A stretch of 64,000 nucleotides of DNA from an uncultured Sphingomonas sp. (GTDB taxonomy: Bacteria > Pseudomonadota > Alphaproteobacteria > Sphingomonadales > Sphingomonadaceae), in contig CAJYLV010000009.1 in assembly GCA_913776255.1 (NCBI GenBank), positions 62,001-126,000 on the forward strand, given 5' to 3'. A model generated the notes under the pieces. The model was not told the origin of the DNA. It worked only from the letters and a program-made list of their open reading frames with translations, and made no database searches. Shown here piece after piece: positions 28,125 through 38,489 of this stretch. The position numbers were made by a program, and so were the translations under genes. How positions within the stretch are numbered: position 1 is the stretch's first letter; every line of letters starts with the position of its first letter.

Positions 28125-29237
28125 TCAACGGGCGCGGTCGAGCTGCGCGATCTGCGTCGCCGCCAGCAGGAACGCCCCCACGCCGTAATATTGCGTCTCT
28201 TGCGCGGCGACCTTGTCGGGCCGGTCGCTGACCTGCTGCACCCAGCCGAGCCGCCCGTCGGGCTGGATCGACCGCTCCAGCGCCGCCCAGCCGCGCTTGG
28301 CGACCGGGGCATAGTCGGCGCGCGGCAGCACCCCGGCGTTGACGCCCCACGCCATGCCATAGGTGAAGAACGCGGTGCCGCTCGATTCCGGCGGCGATCC
28401 TTCGGGGGCGAGCAGCGACGGCGCCCAATAGCCATCGGGCTTCTGCACCGTCTTCAGCTTGGCCGCCATGTTGCGGAACAGCGCTTCCATCCGCACGCGG
28501 TCAGGGCTGTTCTTCGGCAGCAGCGGAATGATCCGCGCCATGCCGGCGAACACCCAGCCGTTGCCGCGCGCCCAGAATTGCTTGCGGCGCTGCGCATCGC
28601 GCCGCTCGAAGAAGCGGCTGTCGCGATAATAAAGCTGTTCGACCGGATCGAGCAGGAAGTCGGTCGTCGCCCAGAATTCACGCAGCGCGAAGTCACGATA
28701 TTTCGGATCGCCCGTCTGGCGGCTGAGTTCGACCAACGCGGGCGGCGCCATGAACAGCGCGTCGCACCAGCACCAGCGCGTCAGGCACTCGGTCGCGCCA
28801 TAGCCCTCCGGCGGCACCGCAAAGGCGAGCGTCGTCACCGCCGGCTTGTCGACCACCCGGTCGAACGTCGTCTTGGCGCTCGCCAGCGCCTGCGGCGGAC
28901 CGCCATGCGCGGCGGCCCACAAATAGCTTTGCACGATCGCATGATCGTCCGCGAAATAGGGCTTCTCGCCCGCACGCCAGCCGTTCGCGCGCCCCATCGC
29001 CATGATCGCGTCCTTGATGCGCGGCGGCGCGCCAGCATCGGCGAGCGCCGTCATCCCGACCCAGAACACCGCCGGCTCCCATGCACGCATGTCGCCGCTG
29101 CGCGGGTTCACGTCCATATGCGCCAGCTGCCAGTCGGCCAGCTTCACCGCCTGCGCGATCGGACCCTGTTGCTGCGCTGCCGCCGGTGCGGTCACCGCCA
29201 CGAGACTGGTGGCGAGGGCAAGGTGTCGAAGGATCAT
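28125..29237 (-). CDS. GH105 unsaturated rhamnogalacturonyl hydrolase-like
   Basis: Signal peptide; [49 protein letters not shown]. Confidence 0.92.
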   Translation of the reverse strand: MILRHLALATSLVAVTAPAAAQQQGPIAQAVKLADWQLAHMDVNPRSGDMRAWEPAVFWVGMTALADAGAPPRIKDAIMAMGRANGWRAGEKPYFADDHAIVQSYLWAAAHGGPPQALASAKTTFDRVVDKPAVTTLAFAVPPEGYGATECLTRWCWCDALFMAPPALVELSRQTGDPKYRDFALREFWATTDFLLDPVEQLYYRDSRFFERRDAQRRKQFWARGNGWVFAGMARIIPLLPKNSPDRVRMEALFRNMAAKLKTVQKPDGYWAPSLLAPEGSPPESSGTAFFTYGMAWGVNAGVLPRADYAPVAKRGWAALERSIQPDGRLGWVQQVSDRPDKVAAQETQYYGVGAFLLAATQIAQLDRAR

Positions 29238-30556
29238 GCGGCGCTCTCCATGGACGCGAAACGGGCCGGGGCCAGCCGGGGGCTGATGACGTGCAGCGAC
29301 AGCAATGCCAGCAGATAGGCACCGCCCGCCACCGCGAAGATCGGCGCATAGCTGCCCGATATGCCGAGCACATGACCGACGAACTTGGCGATCAGCATCC
29401 CACCGATCGCCCCCGCCGTCCCGCCGATCCCCACGACCGAGCCGACTGCGGCGCGCGGGAACAGGTCGGATGGCAGCGTCAGCAGATTGGCGGAAAACGC
29501 CTGATGCGCGGCAGTCGCCAGCCCGATCAGCGCGACCGCGATCCACAGGCTGTCGACATACTGGACCGTGACGATCGGCAGCACCGCGATGGCGCAGCCC
29601 AGCATCGTCGTCTTGCGCGCGGCGTTCGCCGACCAGCCGCGCCGCAGCAGCCGCGACGAGGTCCAGCCGCCCAGCACGCTGCCCGCGTCCGACAGCAGAT
29701 AGATCGCCACCAGCGGCGGCCCGAACGACTTGAGATCCAGCCCATAGCGCTTGCCGAGGAAATCGGGCAGCCAGAACAGGAACATCCACCAGATCGGATC
29801 GGTCAGGAACTTCGGCACCGCATAGGCCCAGGTCTCGCGATAGGCGAACAGCCGCAGCCACGGCACCCGCTGCACCGCCGGCGCGGGATCGCTGCGGATC
29901 AGCGCCAGCTCGCCGGGCGTGACACGGCGATGCTCCTCGGGGCGGCGATAGATCGCGACCCATGCGATCAGCCACAGCACGCTGAACGCGCCGGTCGCGA
30001 TGAACGCCATCCGCCAGCCATAGGCGAGTGTGATCGCGGGGACGAGCAACGGCGTCGCGATCGCGCCGACATTGGCCCCGGCGTTGAACAGCCCGACCGC
30101 GAACGCGCGCTCGCGCTGCGGAAACCATTCGGTCACCGCCTTCAGCCCGGACGGAAAATTGCCCGCCTCGCCCAGCCCCAGCGCGAACCGCGCCGCGCCG
30201 AATTGCGCAACGCTGCTGACCAGCCCGTGCGCGACATGCGCCAGCGTCCAGAAGGAAAAGGCCAGCGCATAGCCGACGCGCGCGCCGACCCGGTCGATCA
30301 GCCGCCCCATCATTAGGAACCCGGCGGCATAGGCGGCCTGAAACCAGAAGACGATGTCGGCATATTGCGCCTCGCTCCAGCCCAGATCCTTCTGGAGCAC
30401 CGGCTTGAGCACGCCGATCATCTGCCGGTCGATGTAGTTGATCGCGGTCGCGGCGAACAGCAACGCGCAGATCGTCCAGCGATAGCGCCCGGTCGGCGGC
30501 GCGGCGGCGATGTCCGGCATGGCAATGGCGCTCCGGGAAGAAGGGGCGCGCGACAT
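29234..30556 (-). CDS. MFS transporter (hexuronate/ExuT-like)
   Basis: 12-TM MFS; WTICALLFAATAINYIDRQMIGVLKPVLQKDLGWSEAQYADIVFWFQAAYA; in kdu cluster. Confidence 0.9.
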   Translation of the reverse strand: MSRAPSSRSAIAMPDIAAAPPTGRYRWTICALLFAATAINYIDRQMIGVLKPVLQKDLGWSEAQYADIVFWFQAAYAAGFLMMGRLIDRVGARVGYALAFSFWTLAHVAHGLVSSVAQFGAARFALGLGEAGNFPSGLKAVTEWFPQRERAFAVGLFNAGANVGAIATPLLVPAITLAYGWRMAFIATGAFSVLWLIAWVAIYRRPEEHRRVTPGELALIRSDPAPAVQRVPWLRLFAYRETWAYAVPKFLTDPIWWMFLFWLPDFLGKRYGLDLKSFGPPLVAIYLLSDAGSVLGGWTSSRLLRRGWSANAARKTTMLGCAIAVLPIVTVQYVDSLWIAVALIGLATAAHQAFSANLLTLPSDLFPRAAVGSVVGIGGTAGAIGGMLIAKFVGHVLGISGSYAPIFAVAGGAYLLALLSLHVISPRLAPARFASMESAA

Positions 30557-30582
30557 CGCCGCGCGCCCAGGTGGGGGACGTC

Positions 30583-33525
30583 TTAGAACTTGCCGCGGAT
30601 GCCGAACGAGAAGGTCCGCCCGTTGAAATAGGAATTGTCGCGGTGCGTCTCTCCGACGGACTTCGACGGATTCTGATAGAAGGTATAGGTATTTTCGTTG
30701 GTGATGTTCAACGCGTCGACACGCAGCTCGATATAGTCGTTGAGCTTGAACGCCACCGTTGCATCGAGATAACCCTGCGCCGCGAAATACGAGATTTCGT
30801 CATTCGCCGTGTTGCGCTGCGCGCCGCCGGTCTTCGAACGGTAATTGTACGATCCGCGCAGCGAGAACGGCCCCTTCTCGTAGAAGCCGGTGATGCTGTA
30901 CGTATATTTCGGCACGCTCTGCAGCGCGACGACATTGCCGTTGGTCAGCACGAAATTATAGTCGATGCCCTTCTGCTGCTGATCGATCAGCGTGAAGCTG
31001 CTGGTCAGGCCAAGGCCGTCGAACGGCTTGGGCAGGAAGGTGAAGTTCTGCTGGTATGCCGCTTCCAGCCCGCGCAGCTTCAACTGCCCGGCGTTCTGGA
31101 CGATCGTGCGCAGGATGCGCGGGTTGTTGTTGGTCAGCGCGTTGACCTGCGCCAGCGTGCAGGTGCCGGTTGGCCCACCGAAGGCCGCGCAGCTGAAATA
31201 GCTCGGATCGAGCCCTGCTGCGGCGAACGGCACGTCCTCGGTCACCGCGACCGGCTGGTCGGTGATGTCCTTCTCGAAAAGCCCGATGCTCACCAAGGCG
31301 GCGGGCGCGAAATACCATTCAAGCACCGCGTCATAAGTCGTCGCGACCTGCGGGCGCAGGTCGGGGTTGCCGACCGTCACCGCATTGTTGAACACGTTCG
31401 GCACGACGATGCTGCCCGCGATGTCGTTGAGCGCGCCGCGCGTCACCGTGTTGCCGATCGAGCCGCGCAACAGCAGCTTGGGCGTGATGTCGAAGGCGAG
31501 GCTCGCTGACGGTAGCCAGTTCTGGTAGCCGCCGTTGCGCCGGTTGGGCGTGAATACGCCGCCCAGATTGGTGTAATTGTTGATGATCGTCTCGGTATCC
31601 GAATAACGGATGCCGGCGTCGCCGCGCAGTTCGTGCCCGCCGATCGTCAGCTTGAACGACGTCTCCAGGAACGCCGACGTGACGCGCTCCTCGGCCTCAT
31701 AGGTGGCGTTGAGCTGGCGCGTCGCCTTGCGGTTGGCGTCGTTCGCGCCCAGCGTGCCCATCACGAAATCGCGCGAGAAGGTCGCGAAATTGGACGGATA
31801 ACCCGAATTGCCGCCGTTGTTCAGGGTACCGTACTGCAGGAACGGGTCCATATACTGGAACACGCCATTACCGCTGGAGGCGAAGGTGCCGCCGTTCGGC
31901 AACGTCGCCGCGCGCGCGATCGAGGAGCCGTCCTGCGCGGTCCGGCTCTTAAGGCTGGAGACGTAGCTGCCGCCGACCTTGAACGCCATGCTGCTGTCGC
32001 CGGTATCGACCACCGTCCAGTCGAGCACCGAACGCAGGCTCTTTACCGTATCGTCCTCGCGCTGGATCGAGAAACCGAGCGTCGGATCGCGGAAATTGGC
32101 GGGATCGGTGAACGACGTCGGAGAGGTGATCGTCGGATAGGAAACGTTGACGGTCGGATCGTAGGTCGTCGTAATGCCGTAGATGTTCGCGACGATGCGG
32201 TTGCCCGACTGCCATGCGCGGCTCTTGGAGATGCTGCCTTGCGCCTGCAACGTCACGCGGTCGCTGAAATCATATCTCGCGCGCGCCACGCCGTACGAGA
32301 ACTTCGTCTCGAAATCGCGGAAGAAGCTTTCGCCGATGATGCTGGTGTTGCCGAACGTGCCGTACAGATTGTTGTACTGGTCGATCTTGACGTCGAGCGG
32401 GATGATCCCGGAGTTCGTGCCCGTCCCCGGGATCGCCGTCGTGCCCGGCGCAGTGCGCGAGTTACGCACCGGCACGCCGAACGTGAACTCGTCCATCTGG
32501 TCGGTCAGCTTGGAATAGATGCCGTCGACGCTCGCCTCGAACCGGTCGCTTTTATATTGCACCGAGCCGACGAAGCCCATCCGCTCGCGCTCGGTGTTCG
32601 AGGTGTACACGCGATAGAAGCGCGGCAACAGCGCATTGGCGACCTGCGCGCGCGTCAGATTGCCGAGATTGGCGAGCGGGCTATCGAGGTTCAGCTCGAA
32701 CTGGAAGGGGCCGCTCGTGTTCGATGGCACCGAGCCATAATAGGGACGGCGACCGAGCGCCGACGAATTATAGCCGCCGGTCGACTGGAAACCCGAGCGT
32801 TCGTTGACGGTCTTGGCATAAGCAGCGCCGAACAGGACGCCGAAATTGCCCCAGTGATCGCTGACGATCAACGAGCCGCGCGGCCGCCACTTTTCCGACT
32901 GATCGTTGTAGCTGTATTGCGCGGTGTAGCGGAACACCCGCTCCTTGCTGTCGAACGGGCGCGGCGTCTGCAGATCGACGTTGCCGCCGATCCCGCCCTC
33001 TTCGAGATTGGCGAGCGGCGACTTGTACACGTCGACGCGCCCGAACAGCTCCGAGGGGAAGACGTCGTAGTTGAACGCGCGGCTCGAACTGCCGACGCTG
33101 CCCGCCGAGGTGGTGCGCACCGGCGCGCCGTTGAGCGTCGTCACCACGAAGTCGGAACTGAGCCCGCGGATCGCCACCCGCTGGCCTTCGTTGGTCCCTG
33201 CCCCGCCATCGCGGCTGAGGATCACGCCCGGAATGCGCTGCATCGAATCGGCGACGTTCGCCTCGGGAAACTTGCCGATGTCCTCGGCGACGATCGAATC
33301 GCGGATGCCGACCGCCTCGCGCTTCAGCTCGAGGCCCTCGGCAAGGCTGCGGCGGAAGCCGGTGACGACGATGTCCTCGCCCGCCGCATCAGCCGCCGCC
33401 TGGGGATCGGCAGCGGATGTCGCCGCCGGATCGGCCAGTGCAGTCTGCGCCGCGGCGGGCGCCGCGACCAGCGCCAATGCGATGGCATGCGCCGACGCCA
33501 TGCCGATGAACAACGACCTGCCCAC
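30583..33525 (-). CDS. TonB-dependent receptor
   Basis: Plug EDIVVTGFRRSLAEGLELKREAVGIRDSIVAEDIGKFPEANVADSMQRIPGV; C-term GRTFSFGIRGKF. Confidence 0.96.
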   Translation of the reverse strand: MGRSLFIGMASAHAIALALVAAPAAAQTALADPAATSAADPQAAADAAGEDIVVTGFRRSLAEGLELKREAVGIRDSIVAEDIGKFPEANVADSMQRIPGVILSRDGGAGTNEGQRVAIRGLSSDFVVTTLNGAPVRTTSAGSVGSSSRAFNYDVFPSELFGRVDVYKSPLANLEEGGIGGNVDLQTPRPFDSKERVFRYTAQYSYNDQSEKWRPRGSLIVSDHWGNFGVLFGAAYAKTVNERSGFQSTGGYNSSALGRRPYYGSVPSNTSGPFQFELNLDSPLANLGNLTRAQVANALLPRFYRVYTSNTERERMGFVGSVQYKSDRFEASVDGIYSKLTDQMDEFTFGVPVRNSRTAPGTTAIPGTGTNSGIIPLDVKIDQYNNLYGTFGNTSIIGESFFRDFETKFSYGVARARYDFSDRVTLQAQGSISKSRAWQSGNRIVANIYGITTTYDPTVNVSYPTITSPTSFTDPANFRDPTLGFSIQREDDTVKSLRSVLDWTVVDTGDSSMAFKVGGSYVSSLKSRTAQDGSSIARAATLPNGGTFASSGNGVFQYMDPFLQYGTLNNGGNSGYPSNFATFSRDFVMGTLGANDANRKATRQLNATYEAEERVTSAFLETSFKLTIGGHELRGDAGIRYSDTETIINNYTNLGGVFTPNRRNGGYQNWLPSASLAFDITPKLLLRGSIGNTVTRGALNDIAGSIVVPNVFNNAVTVGNPDLRPQVATTYDAVLEWYFAPAALVSIGLFEKDITDQPVAVTEDVPFAAAGLDPSYFSCAAFGGPTGTCTLAQVNALTNNNPRILRTIVQNAGQLKLRGLEAAYQQNFTFLPKPFDGLGLTSSFTLIDQQQKGIDYNFVLTNGNVVALQSVPKYTYSITGFYEKGPFSLRGSYNYRSKTGGAQRNTANDEISYFAAQGYLDATVAFKLNDYIELRVDALNITNENTYTFYQNPSKSVGETHRDNSYFNGRTFSFGIRGKF

Positions 33526-33567
33526 GATAACCCCTCCTGTTGCGCCGCTGTGCGCGGCTTGCTGATC

Positions 33568-33586
33568 GGGTTATCATACAACTTAG
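33568..33586. promoter_or_regulatory. Candidate GntR operator (rev: CTAAGTTGTATGATAACCC)
   Basis: Shares TTGTAKGATAA core with 34406-34425 and 57231-57248. Confidence 0.45.
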
Positions 33587-33608
33587 CGATCGCGTCAATG
33601 CGCTTGCA

Positions 33609-34331
33609 TCATCCGTCGCGCGACAGCCCGGTCGCCTCGCTCAGCTCGGTATGGCGGCTGAGGCTTTCCTGCATGTGATGCCGCGCGGCGTCGCGCGCGC
33701 CCGCCGGATTCATCCGCACGATCGCGTCGACGATCGCCTCATGCTCGGCGCGAACCTTCTCGACATAGGCACGCTGCGCCTCGGCCGGCTGGTCGCGCAG
33801 GTACAGATTACGCGGCGGCACCAGCCGCACGCCCAGAAAGTCGATCAGCTTGACGAACGTCTCGTTCTGCGTCGCGCGCGCGATCGCGGTGTGGAAACGC
33901 GTGTCCGCCGCCGCCGACGCGACCGGATCGTCGGCGACCTCGGCCATGTCGCGAAGCGCCGCGCGCATCGCGGAAATGTCGGTCAGCGTGCGGCGCGCCG
34001 CGGCAAAGGCCGCCATTTCCGCCTCCACCGACAGCCGCACCTCGAGCAGCCGGATCACATCGGCAAGCTCGCTCATGTCCTGCCGGGTGATCTGGAACGC
34101 CTGGTAGCGCGCATCGTCGGACACGAACACGCCCGACCCCTGCCGCGCGACCGCCATGCCATGCGCTTCCAGCCGCGCGACCGCCTCGCGCACCACCGTG
34201 CGGCTGACCTTCTCGTCCTCGGCGATCTCCTTCTGCGTCGGCAGGCGGGCGCCGGGCGGCATTTCGCCCGAACGGATCCGCGCCTCCAGCTTCACGTACA
34301 AGGCATCGGCCAGCGACATGGTCTTGGTCAT
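33609..34331 (-). CDS. GntR-family (FadR/FCD-type) transcriptional regulator
   Basis: N-term wHTH PPGARLPTQKEIAEDEKVSRTVVREAVARLEAHGM; FCD helical domain. Confidence 0.95.
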   Translation of the reverse strand: MTKTMSLADALYVKLEARIRSGEMPPGARLPTQKEIAEDEKVSRTVVREAVARLEAHGMAVARQGSGVFVSDDARYQAFQITRQDMSELADVIRLLEVRLSVEAEMAAFAAARRTLTDISAMRAALRDMAEVADDPVASAAADTRFHTAIARATQNETFVKLIDFLGVRLVPPRNLYLRDQPAEAQRAYVEKVRAEHEAIVDAIVRMNPAGARDAARHHMQESLSRHTELSEATGLSRDG

Positions 34332-34405
34332 TCCCGCTCTATATCAAGAACGCGCGCCGAGCCCCACCGGCAAAGCGCCGCCTTGGCAAAATTGATATGA
34401 TCGTT

Positions 34406-34425
34406 TAGGTTATCCTACAACATTG
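34406..34425. promoter_or_regulatory. Candidate GntR operator (rev: CAATGTTGTAGGATAACCTA)
   Basis: Just upstream of 34445 CDS; matches the other two sites. Confidence 0.45.
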
Positions 34426-34444
34426 AAAAGACGGGAGGGTAGCG

Positions 34445-35386
34445 ATGACGGGCCGGCGAACGGGCATAGCGGCGGCATTGTGGCTGCTCACAGGCGCTTC
34501 CGCCGGCGCGCAACAGGCGTCCGCGCCACCGCTGCCGGTCGTCTCGCCGCTTCCGCCGCCGCCCGACCGTGCGCCGCGCGCGGTCGCGCTGCTCGCCGAC
34601 TATCGCTATGACGATCTCCTCTGGGAGAACGATCGCACCGCGCACCGCATCTACGGCCATGCGCTGGAGGCGGCCGAGCCGCCGTCGGGTTCGGGGATCG
34701 ACAGCTGGGGCAAGAACGTCCGCTGGCCGTTCGCCGACCGCCAGCTGCGCACCGGCGACCAGCACGCCTATCACGGCGAGGGCATCGACTTCTACAATGT
34801 CGGCACCACCCGCGGCGCGGGCGGGCTGGGCATCTGGCACGACAACAAATTGTGGACCTCGCGCAACTTCGTCCGCCACCGCATCCTCGCCAGCGGCGGC
34901 GACCGCGCCGACTTCACCGTCGATTACGCGCCCTGGCCGGTCGATGTGGTGCGCAAGGTATGGGAGACGCGCCGCTTCACGCTGCCGCTCGGCACACAGT
35001 TCACGCGCATGGTCTCGACGCTCTCCTCCGACCGCCCCGAGCCGTTGCTGGTCGGGATCGGGATCGGCAAGCGCACCACCGGGCAGGGCGCGGGCGAGCT
35101 GACCGTTGATCGCGCACGCGGGCTGCTGTCGTGGTGGGGGCCGGAGGATCCCGGTCACGGGCGGATCGCAATCGCGATCCGCGTCGACCCGCGGATGATC
35201 GCCGAGATGCGCGCCGATGCCGACAACCAGCTGGTGCTGCTCCGCGTCACGCCCGGCACGCCGTTCGTCTATTATTCGGGCTCGGCATGGAACCACGGCG
35301 AGGGCGGCTTCCGCACGCGCGCGCAATGGGACGAGTACGCGAAGGGCGCCGCGCTCGACTTCACGGTACCGACGGCAGGGAAATGA
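34445..35386 (+). CDS. DUF4861-type exported protein
   Basis: Signal peptide; YDDLLWENDRTAHRIYGHALE...SGIDSWGKNVRWP pattern; in pectin-type cluster. Confidence 0.8.
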   Translation: MTGRRTGIAAALWLLTGASAGAQQASAPPLPVVSPLPPPPDRAPRAVALLADYRYDDLLWENDRTAHRIYGHALEAAEPPSGSGIDSWGKNVRWPFADRQLRTGDQHAYHGEGIDFYNVGTTRGAGGLGIWHDNKLWTSRNFVRHRILASGGDRADFTVDYAPWPVDVVRKVWETRRFTLPLGTQFTRMVSTLSSDRPEPLLVGIGIGKRTTGQGAGELTVDRARGLLSWWGPEDPGHGRIAIAIRVDPRMIAEMRADADNQLVLLRVTPGTPFVYYSGSAWNHGEGGFRTRAQWDEYAKGAALDFTVPTAGK

Positions 35387-36660
35387 CGATGCAGGTGGAT
35401 CGACGCGCGGTGCTGGCCGGCGGACTGACGGCAGCCGGTCTGGCGACGACCAACGCGACGGCGCAGACGCAGCCGGCGGAGACGCCGCTCCCCGACGGCG
35501 CGACCGACCGCGCCGACGCGCTCGCGCTGTTGCGCCGGATGGCGGAGCCGGTGCTCGGCCGCATGGCGCGCGGTCGGCTCCATGCCGAATGGACGCCCGA
35601 ACTCAGCCCGACATGGGACGGCCGCAATCCCGGCGTCGCCTATCTCGAAGCATTCGGGCGGTTGATCGACGGCATCGCGCCGTGGCTCGCGTTGCCCGAC
35701 GACGCCAGCGCCGAAGGAAAGCTCCGCGCCCGGCTGCGCGCGCAGGCGCTGGAGAGCTACACCCATTCGGTCGACCCGAAGAGCCCCGATTACCTGCTGT
35801 GGCGCGGCCACGGGCAGGCGCTGGTCGACTCGGCCTATTTCACCAGCGCGCTGTTGCGTGCGCCCGACGCCTTGTGGAAGCCGCTCGACGCCAAGACCAA
35901 GGCGCGGATCGTCGAGGAGATCAAGGGCCTGCGCCGCATCTCCCCGCCCTATCAGAACTGGCTGCTGTTCGCGGCGATGAACGAGGCGTTCCTGTTCGCG
36001 ATCGGCGAGGACTGGGATCCGATGCGCGTCGACCTGACGGTCAAGAAGATGCTCGAATGGTATGTCGGCGACGGCTGGTACGGCGACGGCGCGCGCTTCC
36101 ACTACGATTATTACAACAGCTACGTCATCCACCCGATGCTGGTGCAGATCCTCGCCACGCTCGCCGCCGGCAAGCCCAGCTTCAACAATCTCCGCCCCGC
36201 CGAGGAACTGGCGCGCGCGGTGAAACGCGAGCAGCGCTATGCCGAGCATCTCGAGCGGATGATCGCTCCCGGTGGCAGCTATGCCGCGATCGGCCGCTCG
36301 CTCACCTATCGCACCGCGGTCCACCAGCCGCTCGGGCATCTGGCGTGGCGCGGGCAATTGCCCGACAGCTTGCCGCCGGGGCAGGTGCGGGCGGCGACGA
36401 TGGCGGCGCAGCGGCGCGTGTTCGCCGATCCCAGCAACTTCAACGCCGACGGCTTCCTGACGATCGGCTTCGCGCGGCACCAGCCGACGCTGGGCGACAT
36501 CTATTCCAACGCCGGCAGCATGTATATCGCCTCGGAAAGCCTGATCGCGCTCGGCCTGCCCGCCGACCACCCCTATTGGACCGCCCCGCCCCAGCCGTGG
36601 ACGATGCGCCGCGCCTTCGCCGGGCAGGACTTCCGCAAGGATTACGCGGTCGATTACTGA
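35383..36660 (+). CDS. DUF2264-type exported protein (Tat-like signal)
   Basis: MQVDRRAVLAGGLTAAG; helical (alpha/alpha)6-like FHYDYYNSYVIHPMLVQILATLA. Confidence 0.8.
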   Translation: MTMQVDRRAVLAGGLTAAGLATTNATAQTQPAETPLPDGATDRADALALLRRMAEPVLGRMARGRLHAEWTPELSPTWDGRNPGVAYLEAFGRLIDGIAPWLALPDDASAEGKLRARLRAQALESYTHSVDPKSPDYLLWRGHGQALVDSAYFTSALLRAPDALWKPLDAKTKARIVEEIKGLRRISPPYQNWLLFAAMNEAFLFAIGEDWDPMRVDLTVKKMLEWYVGDGWYGDGARFHYDYYNSYVIHPMLVQILATLAAGKPSFNNLRPAEELARAVKREQRYAEHLERMIAPGGSYAAIGRSLTYRTAVHQPLGHLAWRGQLPDSLPPGQVRAATMAAQRRVFADPSNFNADGFLTIGFARHQPTLGDIYSNAGSMYIASESLIALGLPADHPYWTAPPQPWTMRRAFAGQDFRKDYAVDY

Positions 36661-36675
36661 CGGCGGTCATCAAAG

Positions 36676-36774
36676 CCCCTCCCCTTCAGGGGAGGGGTTG
36701 GGGTGGGGCCTTTCCCCGAGATTCGAACTCTCAATATTCCCCACCCCCCGCCCCCTCCCCTGAAGGGGAAGGGT
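36676..36774. repeat. GC-rich inverted repeat CCCCTCCCCTTCAGGGGAGGGG...CCCCTCCCCTGAAGGGGAAGGG
   Basis: Two long complementary arms between convergent genes. Confidence 0.75.
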
Positions 36775-36798
36775 GAAGTCATTTTTCCTAACCCTTCT

Positions 36799-37860
36799 CT
36801 AATCCCCCGCCGCCGTCATCACCGGCCGCGTCTCGCCGTCCAGCTCGGTCAGCTCGCGCTCGACCGCGATCGTGTCGCCCAGATCGCGCATAGCGTACAG
36901 CTTGCCGCGCGCCTTCTCGAACGGGCGGTGCAGCACCATCGTCAGCCTCCCCTCGAAGGTGCGGAACAGCATCCCGTGCCCGCTGTCGCCGCGCACCAGC
37001 GGCGGCAATTGCTCCCACGGCCCGGCGATCGTCCCGCTCGTCGACCGCGCGAGCGACTGGACATAGCCGCGCCGGTCGTAGCTCGACCACAGCATCAGCA
37101 ACCTGCCGGTGCGCGTCCGGAACAGCTCCGGCCCGTCGGTGACGTTGCCGCCCTTCACATCGGCGGGATCGGCGCGCTTGACCCACGGTGCCGCGGAGGC
37201 GCGGAACAGCAGCCGCGGCGGCCCCGCGGCGGCGAGCGTGTCGTCGAGCGGCACCGCCTCGATCGTCCCGTCGCCGACCTGCACCCATTCGTGCGCATAG
37301 ACCAGCCACGGCTTGCCTTTGGGATCGACGTACAGCGAACCGTCCAGCGTCATCCGCGCCGCATCGACGATCGGCGCCCCGCCCCGCTCCAGCCGGTACG
37401 GTCCGCCGAGCATCGCCGACGAGGCGAGCAGCGTCGAGCGCCGCACCGGCGCACGCCCATTCTCCTTCGGCAGCTTCAGCGCGTCATTGTAGAAGGTCGA
37501 GAACAGATACCATCGCCCCTTCCAGCGATGCACCTCCGGCGCCCATGCCCCGTCGTTCGCCCAGCTGTCCGCCGGCAGCGTGAAAACCATCACCGGCCGC
37601 TGCCAATGCTTCAGGTCGCGGCTGCGATAGGCCATGATCCCCAGCCGCCCGTCGCCCGTCAGCTGCTTCTCGTTGCGCGTGAACAGCCAATAAGTACGCG
37701 TGGCGCGGTCGGCGACGATCCAGGGATCGTGCAGCGGCATGTCCGGCAGCAGCAGCGGCGCGTCGGGCGCCCGCGACGCCGCGGCGGTGGCGAGCGGCAC
37801 GGCGACGGAGGCGAGCGCCGCCACGAGGGCGCCGCGCAGCGCGGCGGCGAGGATGGTCAT
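36799..37860 (-). CDS. GH43-like exported glycoside hydrolase
   Basis: MPLHDPWIVADRATRTYWLFT...WAPEVHRWKGRWYLFST...LDGSLYVDPKGKPWLVYAHEW. Confidence 0.88.
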   Translation of the reverse strand: MTILAAALRGALVAALASVAVPLATAAASRAPDAPLLLPDMPLHDPWIVADRATRTYWLFTRNEKQLTGDGRLGIMAYRSRDLKHWQRPVMVFTLPADSWANDGAWAPEVHRWKGRWYLFSTFYNDALKLPKENGRAPVRRSTLLASSAMLGGPYRLERGGAPIVDAARMTLDGSLYVDPKGKPWLVYAHEWVQVGDGTIEAVPLDDTLAAAGPPRLLFRASAAPWVKRADPADVKGGNVTDGPELFRTRTGRLLMLWSSYDRRGYVQSLARSTSGTIAGPWEQLPPLVRGDSGHGMLFRTFEGRLTMVLHRPFEKARGKLYAMRDLGDTIAVERELTELDGETRPVMTAAGD

Positions 37861-37870
37861 GCGTCTCTCT

Positions 37871-37896
37871 CCCGGTTATGTCTGACAATAACCGGG
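37871..37896. promoter_or_regulatory. 26-bp inverted repeat CCCGGTTAT-GTCTGACA-ATAACCGGG
   Basis: Perfect 9-bp arms; inner TTGTCAGACAT resembles FCD-GntR sites; 10 bp upstream of the GH43 start. Confidence 0.4.
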
Positions 37897-37908
37897 TGCG
37901 AGATTGGG

Positions 37909-38484
37909 TCAAGCCGCAGGGACAGCGTCCGCCCGTCGCTCGCGCGCCGGATTGCCCGCGACGGTGGCGCCCGCGCGCACGTCGCGCGTCACCACGCTGC
38001 CCGCACCGATGATCGCATCGTCGCCGACCGTGACGCCGGGCAGGATCAGCGCGCCGCCGCCGATCCACACGTTGCGCCCGATCACGATCGGTCGTCCCCA
38101 CTCCGCGCCGGTCGCGCGCGCCGCCGGGTCGCGGGGATGGTCGGCGGTCAGGATCTGCACCCCCGGCCCGATCTGCGTCCCCGCGCCAATCGTCACCGCC
38201 ACCACGTCGAGGATGATGCAGCCGTAATTGAGGAACACGCCGTCCCCGAGGCGGATGTTATAGCCATAGTCGCAGTGGAACGGCGGCCGAATCACCGCTC
38301 CCTCCCCCACCGCCGCGAGCCGCTCGCGCAGGATCGCGCGCCGTGCGTCCGCCGATTGCGCCGCCGCGCCGTTGTAGCGCTCCATCCACACCAGCGCCGC
38401 CTGATGATCGGCGATCAGCTCGGCATCGCCCGCATGATAGGGCTCGCCGGCCAGCATCTTCTGCTTTTCGCTACGCTCGGTCAT
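37909..38484 (-). CDS. Maltose/galactoside-type O-acetyltransferase (left-handed beta-helix)
   Basis: MLAGEPYHAGDAELIADHQAA..., FHCDYGYNIRLGDGVFLNYGCIILDV, hexapeptide repeats. Confidence 0.93.
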   Translation of the reverse strand: MTERSEKQKMLAGEPYHAGDAELIADHQAALVWMERYNGAAAQSADARRAILRERLAAVGEGAVIRPPFHCDYGYNIRLGDGVFLNYGCIILDVVAVTIGAGTQIGPGVQILTADHPRDPAARATGAEWGRPIVIGRNVWIGGGALILPGVTVGDDAIIGAGSVVTRDVRAGATVAGNPARERRADAVPAA

Positions 38485-38489
38485 GGCGG

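Noticed and set aside
31633-33678. 681-aa plus-strand ORF opposite the TonB receptor
   Set aside because: Antisense shadow with Arg-rich composition.
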